Shown here one piece after another: positions 28,101 to 41,977 of a DNA stretch of 64,000 bases. A program made the translations under genes and the position numbers. Positions within the stretch are counted from its first letter, which is position 1, and the number at the start of each line of letters is the position of its first letter. The notes below the pieces were generated by a model. It saw nothing but the letters and a program-made list of their open reading frames with translations, had not been told where the DNA came from and did no database searches. The DNA is from Burhinus oedicnemus (taxonomy: Eukaryota; Chordata; Aves; Charadriiformes; Burhinidae): NCBI GenBank assembly GCA_008921705.1, contig VFFE01007212.1, positions 1,573,528 through 1,637,527 of the forward strand, read 5' to 3'.

Positions 28101-31100
28101 GCTGCTTTACCACGCTGTTCCTTCTTTGAAACGGCACTCCTGACAGTGTGAAACGGGGTGCTGAGAAAACAGAGTACAAGTGGTTCCCCGAAGAGAAACT
28201 CAGCACCGACTGCTCCCATCTGTTTGGAGCCCGGCACCCTGGCACTCCTCAGCTGCAGGCGTTAGGTTGTGTAAGGCACATTGGGGAAAAGCACAAAGGG
28301 AGTCAGTGCAGTTAGTGATGAACAGAAGAGAATAAATATTTGAGATTTTTCTCCTCCCCTAAGGACTCCTCCTCTTCTTGCTGGGCCATCTCTTCTCCTC
28401 AGATAATACGAAAGGAAAAGGGATTGTGAAAAATGATAATAGACCAGAGGGAGGTAGTGGAAATTTCTGTGTCTCTGTGTTGCATCGCTTTTTAAAATTC
28501 CTATATTTCTTCACAATGTTACTTTGTGTTCCTTTATGTACAGAAAAAGGAAGTGTAGAAATAGCTTGATGGGATTAGTTCTGAGATCTTAGATGGTATA
28601 AGCTTTCATACACATATTAGATGAAGTTCTAGTATTGAGCATGCTAGGGTTTTCAATTACAATGCAGTGTAATTTTTAGCAAGAAGTCACCCCAGACCAG
28701 ATGAGTACCAGTAACAAGAAGTAAATTAAATTAACATAAAAGGAAGGGAGATCACAAATAAGCAATAAATAATCTTTCCAGATTCAAAAAAACCCGTTTA
28801 ATCCTGAAATACTATCACTTTATCTGCTATCTGCTTAACATGCATGCAATTCATTAATTTAATATTGATTAATTCATAATATGCCTAAAGCTTTGATTCC
28901 TCATAATAAATTTCTGAAAGATTGTTTTCTTCATAAATGTATATGGTACATAGTAAATGTAAATTTTGATAGCAGGCAACACCTGATGGAATATTTCTCA
29001 TCTCTACTAGATTGCTACTTCGGCCTAGGATGAAGTGTGGAAACCATCAATCAATGACCCTAAAAAGCTTTTTTTCTGTTTCTCTTCCTATTTAGGTGAA
29101 TTGTGTGTTTTATGTGGTGTCATTTTTGTGTTGAAGGTAGAATTAGATTCAATGCAGCACAAAACAATCACCGACACTTTGGCCCTGAATTGTTCTGATT
29201 TATACCTACCCTTGATTTAAATTATATGAGTAAGCTTCTGACATCAAGAGCTGAGATGACTGCTGAGTGATTGAACACGTGCCATACAGTCGAGAAATGA
29301 CCTTAAAGAATATAGGGTTAAAAATAGTCCTCTGTGCCACTGTGGATTTGGAGGCATCCCAAAGGGTTAGAAGCCCCAGCCCCTCCAGCACATGGCATGT
29401 GGTGCTTCCATCTCTGGACAGGGAGGGACGGGGAGCCCTTGCGTGCCCTTGTGTTTCACCATCTCGCAGAACTACGCCTAGTCTTTGGGAAAAAAACAGT
29501 TGCTCCTTCACAGGTTTTATGATGGTAGTCCTGAACGTCCTTGCGGAAAAAATTAAGCGGCACCCTCTTGGTCCCTGAAGACGAAATAGGCTTGGCTTCT
29601 ATTTCTGTGACTAGTCACTAAATTTATGTGAATAATTACCTGGAACTTCCCTGGAAAGTGCAGGTCTGTCTTTTCAAACATGTGTTGTTATTCTCCTTGA
29701 ACTTCTTCCAACAGTTCAATACTCTTTTGGGAAAGAGATACCCGCAAATGCACGTATTCTAGTTTTGGTCAGTAATGGAAGGACAGAGGTAGAAAAAAAA
29801 CGTTATTCCCCTCCTGCACTATGATGGGATGTTTCCATATATAGAATTCATTATTGCATGCTCTTTTTTACTGCCTCCTTATATTGCAAACTTATGTCAC
29901 TTTACTTTTTTTTTTTTTTTTTAACATCTCTTTTTCCTGGTTACTTCTGCCCTCTGGAAATACACAGCACAGGTTTTCAATTATTTCTAACCAGACCACT
30001 TTCTTCAAAAGTTCAGTCACATTTTACCTTCTCTGTGTTACTAATTACTCATGAGTCTCGGTTTTTTTTAACTGAATTTCACGAACATCCCACTTACTTT
30101 ATCTTAATTAGGAAGATGGCAAATAAAACATATGAGAGAGATTTTCAAAGGCACACAGGTAAGAGATTCTTTATTCCCTGTGGCATTTACTGAGACTTGG
30201 GTAGGTAACTCTTTTTATTTTTCTGTTTCTGAAAAACTCCTGTTATCTCTGCAGTGGTCCCTATGCCCTTCCCCTCATCTCAATAGGACCCGTCAATCAT
30301 CTTTAACTGCAGCTTCCCACTTCCACTCCAAGTCAATTTGAATTAATTTTACAAGTAAGGTTTCTTGAAATTGAAATCAGGAATTATTATACTGTCCCAT
30401 TCCCTTCATCCACTAACTCTGTAGCGCTTACTGAAAGGAATAATCAAGTTTGTCTGACAAGAGCTATGTTTTGATACTCCTTGTGAGTCTGTCTCATTCT
30501 CACACTGCGGTAAACAGCAATTGCCTGAGCCAGCCTGTGATAGGCATCCCGGCGGGAGGCAAGCAGCAGCACTGCTCCGTGGGGTACAGAAATGAGAAGA
30601 ACTGTTATGCACACAAGCTTCCAATAAATTAGCCGTACAGCGGTGTTTCCGAAAACCTACAGAAGTTTTCCACAGGCTTCTGTGTCCTTCTGTAAGTCTG
30701 CACACAGTGAAGCCGTCGTGGAGGGAAGAGAGGGAAATCAAATCAAGAACAGGACAAAAAGCTTCTCCATGGCTTTGAAAGTAATTTGAGTGGTTTTCTC
30801 CTGTCTCCAAGTACCTGGGGAGCAGTGAGATCTTCGGGTACTTTAAATTCATCCTCCCCGCATGATTGCTTTGATTGTCTGCTGACAGACATCCTGTGGG
30901 CTGGGGCTCCCAGATTATTGAATAGTTCCTAACTGGTGCTCAAGAGCCGAGATCCTGCTTGACTTCATAGCAGCCATCACGGGCCTCATCTCCCGAACCC
31001 CACCTTAGAAAACACAGATGTAATTTCACAGATCCTGCCTTAACAATGGTGCAAGTGCAATATACTACTCCTAGGAGTTGCGTTTTTGGGTGTGTGCCAC

Positions 31101-32192
31101 ATCCCATCATGATCTTGACTTCGGAAGATCTCAGCAAAACTGCCATATTATGCAGGATTCATTTTCAGAATTATCATATCTTGTTTTTACTGTAACTATT
31201 AAAGGATTATTTTCCGCTGGTGAGATACCAGGGTTTTAAGCAGCACACGTGCTTATGCAATTATCTGGTTGATGCTTCCTCCCAGTTCTGAAGATGTTAC
31301 TGCTTTTTCTTCTTCCCTGCTGGTGCCTCAGTCACCCAAGGATATTCAGTAAGAATGATTATTGATGCAGGAGGCATGTGCTGATTTACTTAATATCCCG
31401 GAATGCCTATCATGATTCATTTTTTATTTATTTTGCATGAGATGCATGGTTAGTGCTTTACAGTTAAGCATAAAGACTTGTCTCCTGCCCCAAGACAATT
31501 GAAAATGACAAAACAGGAACTGGGACCGTTGAAATGAATGTAACATAAATGCAAAGAGATTGGTTGTTCTCTGTAATTTCTATTAGTATTCCTTAGAATG
31601 GTTCTGTTTAAACTTTATTACTGTGTGGGGTAAGATCACAATCTCTTCATACTCTTTTGTTTTTAAATCAATGAAACTCCTTGTGAGTTAAATCAAGTCG
31701 TGTCTAGACCATGCTTTTCTGCACCAAATCTTCCTAATTACCTATCTTCCTCTTTGACACTTTCATATTTTTAAGACTTATCAAATTACTTTGCTCTATT
31801 GTTTGCTCATCAACTGTGTGATCAACTAGCTTAGAAATCATATCACGCGAATGCAAAATAGAGGAAAAAAGCACTTATGTACAACCTATTCCGTAGTGAA
31901 CATGCTGGCTGGTGTGTGATAGCTGAGAAGTTTTGCCATGTGTCACTAAGCAGGAAATGGATCCTGAATGGATGAGGATGGTTCTTCATAGACCTTCATA
32001 GTCCTGCAGCCTACTGTTTAAGCAGGACCCTATGGTTGGGCAAAGATCTATTGGTATGAATGGGGTTCTTGCCCAAGGGTATCCAGTTGCAGGAATAATG
32101 CATTAAAATTGAGTCCTTAAGCTTCCCATCGACTCAAGTCCTAGCAGTGCAGAGCAGTATTCTGATGCAGCTGGTAGCCATGGGATCTTACC
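25181..32192. other. Intergenic, with one GC-richer island of unknown origin
   Basis: Mostly AT-rich with no supported gene. The interval of about 27,520-28,260 is more GC-rich than its surroundings and carries overlapping short frames on both strands. Pieces of protein-like sequence appear in alternating minus-strand frames (for example VARFIGQLDSER, then LYGVFLPVVLKVIQTSD), which might be a decayed retrocopy, but I cannot name a parent. A T-tract lies at about 29,906-29,922. A 148-codon minus-strand frame (30,406-30,852) has no recognisable domain. Confidence 0.5.
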
Positions 32193-32807
32193 TCATGGAA
32201 GAGTGATAGCTGGAAGTGCATCATGTTCCTCAGAAAGACTGGTTAAACGATTAAAAAAATGAACATTTAACAGTTTTGCAAGCTCAGCTACCTGTAAGAA
32301 CGGAGACCCAGACCTTTCCAGAGACTCAAGGCAGGGTCTCTCCAGCTTAATGCCACACAGCTGAATTCTCCAAGTAGCCCCATCCACCAGGCAGCAGTAC
32401 TGGGGCAGGTGGCTGGAGGGCACATTTCTGCTCGCTGACTGCACAGGACATTCCACCCAAAGTTCCTCAAAGGCAACCCTGAAAAGGGGCTGCTCAGCCT
32501 CTGTGGAAGGCACTTGTCTGAAACAATTTGCTGGCCCATCACTGCCTTCAGCTGTTGCAACGCTTAACTTTTGCAAGTCCGCTTGTATTACCCAGGTGCA
32601 ATGCTGAGTGGTAGAGAAGGTGTGTTCTCCTCCTTGCAGAATCACCCTTTCTGTGCCTTCTGTGCTCTGCTGCTTTGTGAACAATCCAGGTGGGAAAACA
32701 AGCTGCTTTTTTTGAAATTTTTTTGAAAGAGAATGCTGCTTATTTCTGGCAGTGGGGGTATCTTCCGGCAGTGACATAGTGTGTTCTCTGTAAGCCATCA
32801 TCAACAA
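32193..32807 (-). other. 204-codon open frame of unknown status
   Basis: An uninterrupted ATG-to-stop frame of 204 codons on the minus strand, the longest in the AT-rich middle of the window that is not part of a transposon. The predicted product has no signal peptide, membrane segment or motif that I recognise. It carries scattered Cys residues and a polar N-terminus. No CR1 or LTR sequence overlaps it, and there is no obvious promoter, splice pattern or poly(A) context. It may be a chance frame, a decayed retrocopy or an exon of a lineage-specific transcript. Confidence 0.2.
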
Positions 32808-35800
32808 ATTCCTTTCTACCTCCTCCTTTTTCGGGCTCTAAGTCCTGCACTGCACAGCTCAGCCATGTAACTAAAAGCACGGCTCCCACCTGGGATTCTC
32901 AGTTTATTGGACACCGCTGGAGGAGAGAGAGTGACAACTGCTACTCTCCCCACCACAGGAGAAAGTAGTTATAGCCTTAACCTCCTCCTCAGTCTCCAAT
33001 GTCTTCATGGCTGGATGATGCCAACTGCATAGTCTGCGGATTCAGCATGGAATTTGGGTTATTTTGTTTACTGGTTTGTGGGTTTTTTTTCCCTCTGTAA
33101 GCTTTCTTCTAGAGACACCAGCTGCAAATCCGGGCCGGCAGCCAACTTTGTCTCTCCTTGAATAAAAGTAAGACGGAGCTAGTGGGAAGTGCAGAGGGGG
33201 CAGCGGAAGATCACACAGCCACTTGTGTCAACCAGGCGATGCTCGCCCAAGCTGCAGCGAGCTGCTGAGGTGCTGCCACAGAGAAGGAGTCTTAAATAAC
33301 GCCCATATAGACAGAGAGGCACCTGCAGACGCACCTCGCTGAACAGAGCCCAGGTGGTGATGGTGATGAGCTGATCTCAGCTCCTCCTGGACTTGCAGGG
33401 TGCAGAGCTGCAGGAGGAGAGGGCTTCCACCCAGGGCGGAGGGTCCTGGAGGGAGCAGAAGGAGGTGCGGTGTGCCCAGCGAGCGTGATGTGCCTAGGCT
33501 GAGGTGGGAATCGTCAACAGATTCACTGGGGAGAAGCCAGCAGCACCTCTGTGGCATTTGGGAGAGGTCGTGAGAGAAGGCTTGAGGCTGGAGTGAAGGG
33601 CAGGAAAATAAGGTGGGTGACGAGGGCGGAATGGGAAACAAACTGCAATTTCTCCCCTCTCCTTTGCAAGCCACAGAGGGGAGAAACATGCCTCCAGAAG
33701 GAAACTAAATTCAATACTGGGGAAATGTTTTGCCAAACTTTTCCAGCCCCGGAAACTTTCTCTCTGATTAATCCACCCTTTCACTGAACTGATAATTGCC
33801 TCCCAGTGCAGACCATCCCTTCCCCCTCCTTACCCGGCCTCTCACGCTGCTTTCTTCTTCACCGGCTGCCTTTGGACTGATCGCATTGCAGCAGTGCTGC
33901 GTTTCGGACATGGAGCTGTGGTGGGGAATGACTGCTTAGCTCCAGCTGAGCCGTCCCTGACAGCATGACAGGTGTGTCCCTCACCTCATTAAAAAAAATT
34001 AGGTTTTCGGAGAAACCCAGAGCAGCAAAGGTGTTCTGGGAGGTGGCAGATGTGGCTGCCCAGATGTTCTGCTGGATGAGCTGGGGACCGTTCCTGGGTA
34101 CACGCCCTGGGGTGTAACCATTTGGTGTGTACTTAGGTTGCGGGCGTTTGGGTAGTTAGGTGATGATGGATGGACAGATACCTGGAGGTTTAGGCAGCAG
34201 ATAAGTTACAGTTTAAAAAATGTCTGGGATACCTGGATTGTAAGCAAAGCTGACAGTCTGCCTCTTGTGAGTCCCCGCCCACACACGCCGACGTCCTGGC
34301 CTCTGTCCGTCCCCAGTCCCCAACCGCAGGGAGGTGCACACTGCCCAGGGCTGGGGCTGCCCCGGCCACCCTGCTCCCTGGCTGGGGCGGTGGGACCAGT
34401 CCTGGCTGCCAGGTCCTGCCCTGCTGCTCCCCAGGGACCCCCTCGCCGTCCCTGACAACGTGTGTGCACACAGGAGCTGTTCAACTAGACGTATTCTTAG
34501 GGAGAAAAATAAGACTGGAATACTGAAGTGGTAAAAAAAAAAAAGTGACAAAAATGCAGGAACAGCAACAATGCCTCTGTCATACTACAATTGTGGTTGA
34601 TTAAAAGTAATCACTTTCCTGTAATTTTTCTGTATTTTTCAGGTCAAGGAACAGAAGCTGTGCAAATATCTGCCTTGGACAGTTCTGCTCACTGCTCGTT
34701 TCCCCTTCCTTGCATTCGAAACAGCTCGTAATAATTTCATTCAGGACAAAAAGGTTATGTGCTTAAACCACTACAGGACAGGAATGAAGCTGTAACTCTG
34801 TGGATTGGAAGCAATCACCCACAAAATATAGACCAGAAGAGTCCAGAGGATGATGAAATGTCAGCATTCTTCTGGAAATACCTGTTTGTCAGAGAAACAA
34901 AAAAAATAACCCCGTTCTCTGCACCCCCCTCCCCTTTAATTTATGTTACTGCTAAGACTGGCTTTTAAAAACAATGGAGCTGGTAGAAGAAAAAATATGA
35001 ACCTCTAAAAAGTCTTTTCAACAGGGAGAGAGTTAGGCATGTCCCTAGGGATACTGAGAAAAGATCTCTTCCTGTTGTAATATATGAACAGTGTATCAAA
35101 CAAAAAATGGTTATATATATATATGATGGATTCTAAATCCCAGAACCAGCATTTGTCATTCATTGCCTATTTGCCTCTCTACTCACAAAATCTTAGATCG
35201 TTGCTTATTCAGACACTGTCAAAATAACTGTCCATTATGTCAGTAGAGAGGGGTCTTTAAAACTGGAGACAAAGCGTCTTACACCCCTATTTTACTGTCA
35301 TTTCTTGTGAAGAACCTTAGTGCAAATGAAAATCTGGCACATTCCTCTTCATAAACACTGCCGTTTATTAGCAGGTTAAGATAGGAGAAGAGTCCTTTTC
35401 ATGCATAGCATAGAAGATAATTAATTAGAGTTGTAACTCAGCAGAAAAGTGTTAAATTTAAACTTCAGAAGAATTACAAAACTCAATGAATTGACCTGGA
35501 ATGTGCTGGAATTTCTAGCAACTTACTTAATTGCTCTAAATTAAATGACCTAAAATCATGATCAGACATTAAAAAATTGAATTGCTTGACCTGACCTGTG
35601 AGCAGGCAGTAAATAACAAATTGAGGAAGGACTGATAACAAATGCATATTCTGAGAGGAAGAGAATGCATGTCCATAGGAGATACATAGGAAAATACAAG
35701 CCATTTATATAATAATTCCTGACCCATAGAGATTGCCATTTTAAAACTGTTTCCATTCATTTGTAGGAAGACCCAAAGGCTTCAGCAGGGGGACTTCAAA

Positions 35801-38800
35801 TAATATTTTGAATGAAGGAGTTCCCAATATAAGCATTTAAACCGAGTGGGCAGTTTTCTTTCTGCCGCTCTGTTTCCTACCTCACTTCACTCCCGTCTCC
35901 CTCGTGCTGCGGGTGCCGGGCAAGCCGTCTGTCAGCTTTCGCAGGTGTTTGAAGACGTGGACTGATGAACGTACTCTATATACAGCATCTCTGCGCTTCA
36001 GATTCTAATGTGTTTCCTACGTCTTTAGCAGAGTTCCCTAACCCTTACACCGCATCTACAAAGTTAGTGAAAATGGCAGGGCCGTTTAGGTTAAAGGACT
36101 GTGAAGCTGGCACAGCTGAACCTGAGGGCAGACGCAGAAGTCGTACGCGTTGTTCTTAAAAAAAGTTCCTAAATAAAAACAAGTTTATTAAAACAGAACC
36201 ACAAATATAGAACTAAAAAAAGAGGTTCTGCAGTTCAGCTTTGGGGAACCCACCATCTCTCTCCATTTACGTGGCTATAAACTCCAACTGATGCCACCGC
36301 GCAGCAGAAGAGAATTTGGGCCAGTGCGTAAGAACCGTGGCAGACTGAACCGCGCCAGATGTTTGTTTATTTTACCAATTCCTCCCCCACATATGACTAA
36401 CGCGTGATATTCAGGCCTTCCAGGAGGTGAAAGGAGGTGCCTCCACAGCATTCCCTGTGGGTGCCATTCCCACTGGACCTAACACGACAGGCCAGTTCAG
36501 TCACTGCCCTCCCCACGCAAGGTGTCCTGTAGCCAGCATGACCCATGCGGGGGGGGTTCACAGCCTTTGCCACCTGAAACATTAGAGGATAGTTACTGAA
36601 ATAATTTTCATCAGCTAAGTGTCTGTTTCCTCAGACTGACTGAAAGTAAGCCGACCTCTCCCGAAATCCCAGCATTTTCCCTTTTTGTTGTCTTTCTCAT
36701 TCTGCTGAAATCGTGACCTGTGTTCACCGCAGCAGTGGGTGCTGCCAAATGGCGTAAGATGACTTGCAGTGCAGGAATAAAACTGTATGCAAATCTAAGG
36801 GATTTGAAAAGCTACTCAGAGGCTCAGGTGGCTTTATTCAATAAAAGCTAAAGCAACCAGGCCCTGAGAGGTGGCTTGGTAGGGACTTGTGCATCCTAAG
36901 GCAGAAACACTGCAAATGATGTGAGTCAGCACTGAAGTTCTGGGCAAGTTTCAGTGTTTGTCAGAATCAGAAAGTCATCCACCTAATTAAGGATTGATTT
37001 TAAAGTTATACTTCCCCTTCATTATTATGCACTGCAAGAGCGTGCTACAAACATTAGTATCCCATTATTGGTTCATAATGTGGTGCCATTACTCTGTCCC
37101 AGCTCAAATTACCACTGTAATGGCTACTGGCTTCCAATAACCTACCCCAATGTGAAATTCCACAAGGGAGACACAGTTTATGTGAGGCACCACTATAAAT
37201 GTCTCGTAATATGCATAAAAGACCAAATTGCGCATAAAAGATTGAACACCTTCTGAATGCAAAGCCTCTGCGCTCTCTGCAACAGATGTTTTCTTTCATG
37301 CTGCTCAGAAAGGATATATCTTGGGGATTGTTTTAATGCAAATATATATCATCGTCTCTCTATGAAGAGTTGCCGGTGCCACTTGTGGCATCTACTTCCC
37401 TTCTGCTTTCCCGTCGACTTCTCCCTCTTTTTAGTTTAGACTGGGATGCAAATATGTAAAATAATGTTAGACTCACCCTTTAGAGTGCAAAGACATGCAG
37501 GTGTCGTCCTCCACGGAGCTGCTCCCCGCTCTCTTGTCACGTTGATCAGTGTGATTGCAGTTACCTGTGCCACAATCAAATTCGGCTCCTGTTGCCCACA
37601 GTTTCTTGTCTGTCGCCCTGCCACGTATCAGAGTTCCCTCCTGTTCAGTGCTCACATCAGTCCTTAGAAGAGACGTGCTCTGCTGAACAGGCACCACACA
37701 CACTCTGTTCCCCATCCAGCCCCTCGAAGGTTATCATTATTTATTTATTTTGAACTTTCCATTTTTTCAGAATACTTTAATTATAATCCTCTGTTCCTAT
37801 TTTTCTCTATTTACAGTTGCCATCATGCATTAACTAAACTTTGATTGAATAATCTTTGATATATATCCTTAGGAGTAAGCTATATTTTAAAACAAAAGAT
37901 AACATATCACTTTAGCAGGGACTACCACTTTTTTTAATACACAATTTATTTGTGCATATATAAAATGTAGACAACTACCCAATCTATCAGGGAAAATTCT
38001 CCATTTAATTTTTCTTTCATGTCTCTCCCTCTGTGATCTGCATCCCACAGTCAATAACTCTTTGCCTCCCACATCATAAGTCCTGTCAGCTTTCTTTTCT
38101 ATGATTTTATATTAAAAAGGCAGACTCCTTTTTTAAATCCATGCATGATTTTTTTGTATTTGTTGATGCAAGAGCCTAAAGCATTTTTTATTTGACTTTT
38201 CCGAAAACTAGTTCTCTCTCACTATACATCCACTTCTTTGCCATCCATCGCATTAAAAAAACTTGCATACTTCATAGCATCAAGTAATACCTTTTCCATT
38301 CACAGCAGTATCCTGCAGTCAGAAGTTCTCTGCTTTTTCTTGCTTATTCCTAAGTGAGGAAAGATTGAAAAGTGTGCTATTAAACATCTCTGATAAAGAT
38401 TGGGGACCATTCCTGCTCAACTCACTGATAATAAATTTCTAATCTTTGACTTGAAGTTGGACTGTGGACACACAAATGAAGATGTGTAAAGAGCCTACTA
38501 ATGCAAATTGCATTTATCCGTTTCTTAAAAGAAGGACTGAGGATTCAGTTTCCTCCGGGCCCATCCTGACACACTGAATGAAGTTAGTACGTATTTTGAC
38601 AGCAAGTCTTCTGGAGTTTTCATTGCCATGGGGACTCTAATAGATAGGCAGATATCTAAGAAATTTGTGCAGAAGTTATTGCTTTCCCCCTTCTTTAGCA
38701 ATAATATCTGAATTTGGGGACGCTCTTACTTGCCAATTTTACCATTATCAAAATTACATGTCTTTATTTCTTTGACAGATTTCTAATAATGTTATATGAA

Positions 38801-40125
38801 ACATTGCTATGAAGTAAAGATTTTATGTTATTGCTTTCAGGAAGTTCTGGGGAAAGCAAGCTGCCTATTTCCATCAAGTAATTAAAAGGTTTTAATGTTT
38901 TGATGTATAGGGCAAGTGGACCCTCTGACTGGAATAGCAATTTGTATTTCAGTGAACAGTCATCTAGGTTGTGCCGTATTAAAATCAGAAGAAAAGAAAT
39001 GGAATACCATTTATCGCAGTTAAATCATGCTATTGTTTTATAGGAACTTTGATCTCGAATCATATTATATTATATTAGAATTAAATTACATTTCTGATGA
39101 GATGGAACATGTTGATGTTAGAAACGATCTAACTTTCAAAAGGCTGTAAAGAAGTCTCTGGAAGGCAACAAAATGGTTGAGGGGGTACATTTGTTTATTC
39201 TTGCTTTGTAATTAACAGTCATTAATGACTTAGAATCAATCTGATTAATGGGGCATTGTCTTTGCAAATTTGTTTTCTGTACTGTAAGGAAAAGACCGAA
39301 GAAGAAATGTGAGAAAGGTTATTAAGACAGCAGCAACTTCAATAATGAGACTAAGCTAACTCTATATCACTTCTGATGGAACAAATTAACAATGAACAAA
39401 ACAAAACAAACAAAAAAAGTCTTTGTAAAGACAATTTACCAAAAGCAAGCAATAGAATACAATTTCAAACTAAGACCTTTAGGAATGAAATCTGACCTCT
39501 AGCCATCATGTGTGACCCAGAGATCCCAGGATTAATGTTCTGTCCCTTTCAAATTACAAATTTAGCCAAATACTTTCTTAGTTAAGTTTCTTGCAGCCGG
39601 TTGAAATTAGTGGGTACATCCACAGTAACTTTAGTAAGTTTTAGGTGAGATCTTTGTCTTCTAATGAGACTTGGCTGATTTAGGTAACAAGTACTGGGGA
39701 AACAACAGCACCTTTAGATTGGAGAGCCCCAGCTTCTACCTTGACAATAACTTGCAACACAAAGCTAGCTGAGTTTCTCTTTTATTAATTCTCTTCATAT
39801 TAAGGTTGATAGAAACTGGTGTCCTGATTTGATATGACAGTATTTGAGCTCTAATTTTCTCTGAAGGACTCGCACCTCCAAGTATACTCTGAAAACAAAA
39901 TCATGGAATCATTAGTAAAGTGGATCTGCTTTTGTACTGTTGGCTCCAATTAGCTAGGACATGAGCTAGGTCTTCACAGCTAAGACTGTGACCAGGCCCC
40001 CATTAACTCTGCTGATTTCTATCTACTCACAATTTGAAAAGTCAGTTACTGAAAATGGGCATCCTCAAGAACTGGGGTCTCTTTGATTGTTTTAGCTTCT
40101 TGAAATTCTTCATCTTCTGTTCAAG
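32808..40125. other. Intergenic, no gene seen
   Basis: AT-rich with GC-richer patches at about 33,200-33,700 and 34,260-34,460. Both patches produce many overlapping frames on both strands with Pro/Ser/Gly-rich shadow translations, which is what GC-rich non-coding DNA gives. No exon with convincing splice sites and family similarity was seen. A short TA run lies at 35,111-35,124. Confidence 0.5.
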
Positions 40126-41972
40126 TGTCATGGCCACTAAAATGAAGAAAAGATGCTCTCTTTTATCTCTCTTCCCTTCAGAGAGGAAAGAAAATGAGAG
40201 AGACAGAGAAAGACTTATGAGTTGAAAAGAAAGTAAACTATTGTAATGAAAATATTATTAATAAAATAATAATAAAAGAATGATAATAATATTAATAAGA
40301 AAACAATGAAATATATACCATATATACAAAACCATGTCGATCTCCCAGGATGACGATAACGTCACCAGCAGGCACCGGGAATGTCCCAGACTGGACTCAG
40401 CAATGGACAGGAACTGGATTCCGGATCTGGATTCAGGAACACATGGATCAGGATCAAAGGCAACGAACAGACAGAGTCCTCCTTGGACACCGGCCATTGA
40501 AGGAAGCGAGCTGACCCCTTTGATCCCTCAGCTTTTATACTGAGCATGAGGCAGATGGGATGGAATACCCTGTTGGTCAGTTTGGGGTCACCTGTCCTGT
40601 CCGCTCCTCCCCGCTGTGGTGGTGCAACACCCCCCCTCTCCTTGGCCACTCGATACGTGGTGCGATTCCCCGTCCCTGGGCCGCATACCAACCTAGGAGA
40701 TGTCAGGCATGAATTACAAAAGATAAAAGACCAAAGCATTAAGGCACTCCCTTAACGCACCTGGCTCTTGCTTCCCCTGTCACTTGGGGATATCACTCCC
40801 TGACAGCCCAGCACATCTGTACCTGGCTCATGGCCCAAAGGGAGTTGGTACCAGAACTTGCAGATCTAACAAGTTTTGGACTTGCACAACTGGTGGAAAG
40901 CACCAGAAAATTCCATTGTCTGAGTTCGGCTAGAGTGGAAAAATACCTGATGAAAGTCAATTATCTCGGATCCTATAAGTAGTGACGCTAGTGAAGACCC
41001 TTTGAGCTCTTCTGGATGGCAGCGGGCTGTGGCCAGGACCTCCCCTGAGTCGGGACGCTGTCTCAGGCAAACTTTGCGAAGGCTAGAGACCAGGGCGAGA
41101 TAATCCTTCTCGAGCCTCAGTTACCGCCCATTGAGGAATGCCGATGCATCGTGAGTATTTAACTAGAAAGGGAAATTTTAACTATGGGCTAGCCTCTCTT
41201 TCCATCCACCTCTCCATTTATATGTTTGTATGCATTAGCTTTATGCATGTGGATGTTCTTCCATTTTCCGTGCACGCGTAGGAGTTAAAAGGGGTACCCA
41301 CTGACTCGATAAAGTCATGCGATATTAAGAGATCTTTGATCTCAGCGGTTATAAACTGTGGTGTGCACATGTGTGTGTACGTGTGTGTGTGTGCACGCTC
41401 ATATGCTTTGTTTATATGTATATACATTAATCTGAGATCTGTGCTTTGCTCTCATATATATATATGTATTGGTTTGGGATACCTTATAGTAAGTTAGTGT
41501 GAATCTTGTCATCTTCAAATCTGTAATCAAGACGCTGTTTATTTATTTAGTTCAATCACTTCATAAATCTTTAAATCAGTTAATGATTAAGCATTGCTAA
41601 AACTCAATCTCTTGATCTGCCTCAAATCACGAATAAAACTGAACTGCTGCTAAATCATAACTGTGTCTGATACTTCCATCCTGCGACACCCTCAGGTGTG
41701 ACCCCTCTACGCTTTTCCGCTTCCGACCCTCTAACGGGGCAAATAACAAAGTTGGCTGCCCTTGGGTGTTATAGCAATAAGTATCAGGAGAAGCCTCTCT
41801 GCATCCCATTCCTTGGCATCAGCTATAAACATCGGCCTTGTCACTCTGAGAGTGAACAGTGTCTCAACAATACGCTGTTAATTTCAGATAGTTCAGTTAG
41901 TTAGAAGAGGTTTAGCTGCAAAGTAAAATTACTGAACAGAAAATTAGTTCTGTTTTACCTCAAACCAGGACA
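40126..41972 (-). mobile_element. ERV-type insertion, minus strand, TG..CA ends with TSD
   Basis: On the minus strand the element starts TGTCCTGGTTTGAGG at 41,972 and ends GTGGCCATGACA at 40,126. This is the TG...CA architecture of retroviral LTRs. The flanks are TCAAG (40,121-40,125) and CCAAG (41,973-41,977), an imperfect 5-bp target-site duplication. Reading on the minus strand, a TATAAAA box sits at 40,533-40,539 inside GCTCAGTATAAAAGC, followed by an ATT-rich tract (about 40,255-40,300). The right part carries AT-rich sequence and GT repeats (about 41,362-41,396). No gag, pol or env frame is recognisable. It may be a very long solo LTR or a deleted provirus, because I found no second internal copy of the LTR start. 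Confidence 0.8.
40533..40539 (-). promoter_or_regulatory. LTR TATA box
   Basis: TATAAAA on the minus strand, preceded by ATGCTCAG. The same ATGCTCAG-TATA/TATAT arrangement occurs in the LTR relics near 24,970 and 11,095. The shared position supports reading it as the U3 promoter of this LTR group. Confidence 0.55.
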
Positions 41973-41977
41973 CCAAG

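Noticed and set aside
34190..34551. Six overlapping frames on both strands
   Set aside because: Their presence in all frames reflects a GC-rich, stop-poor patch. No splice sites with family similarity were found.
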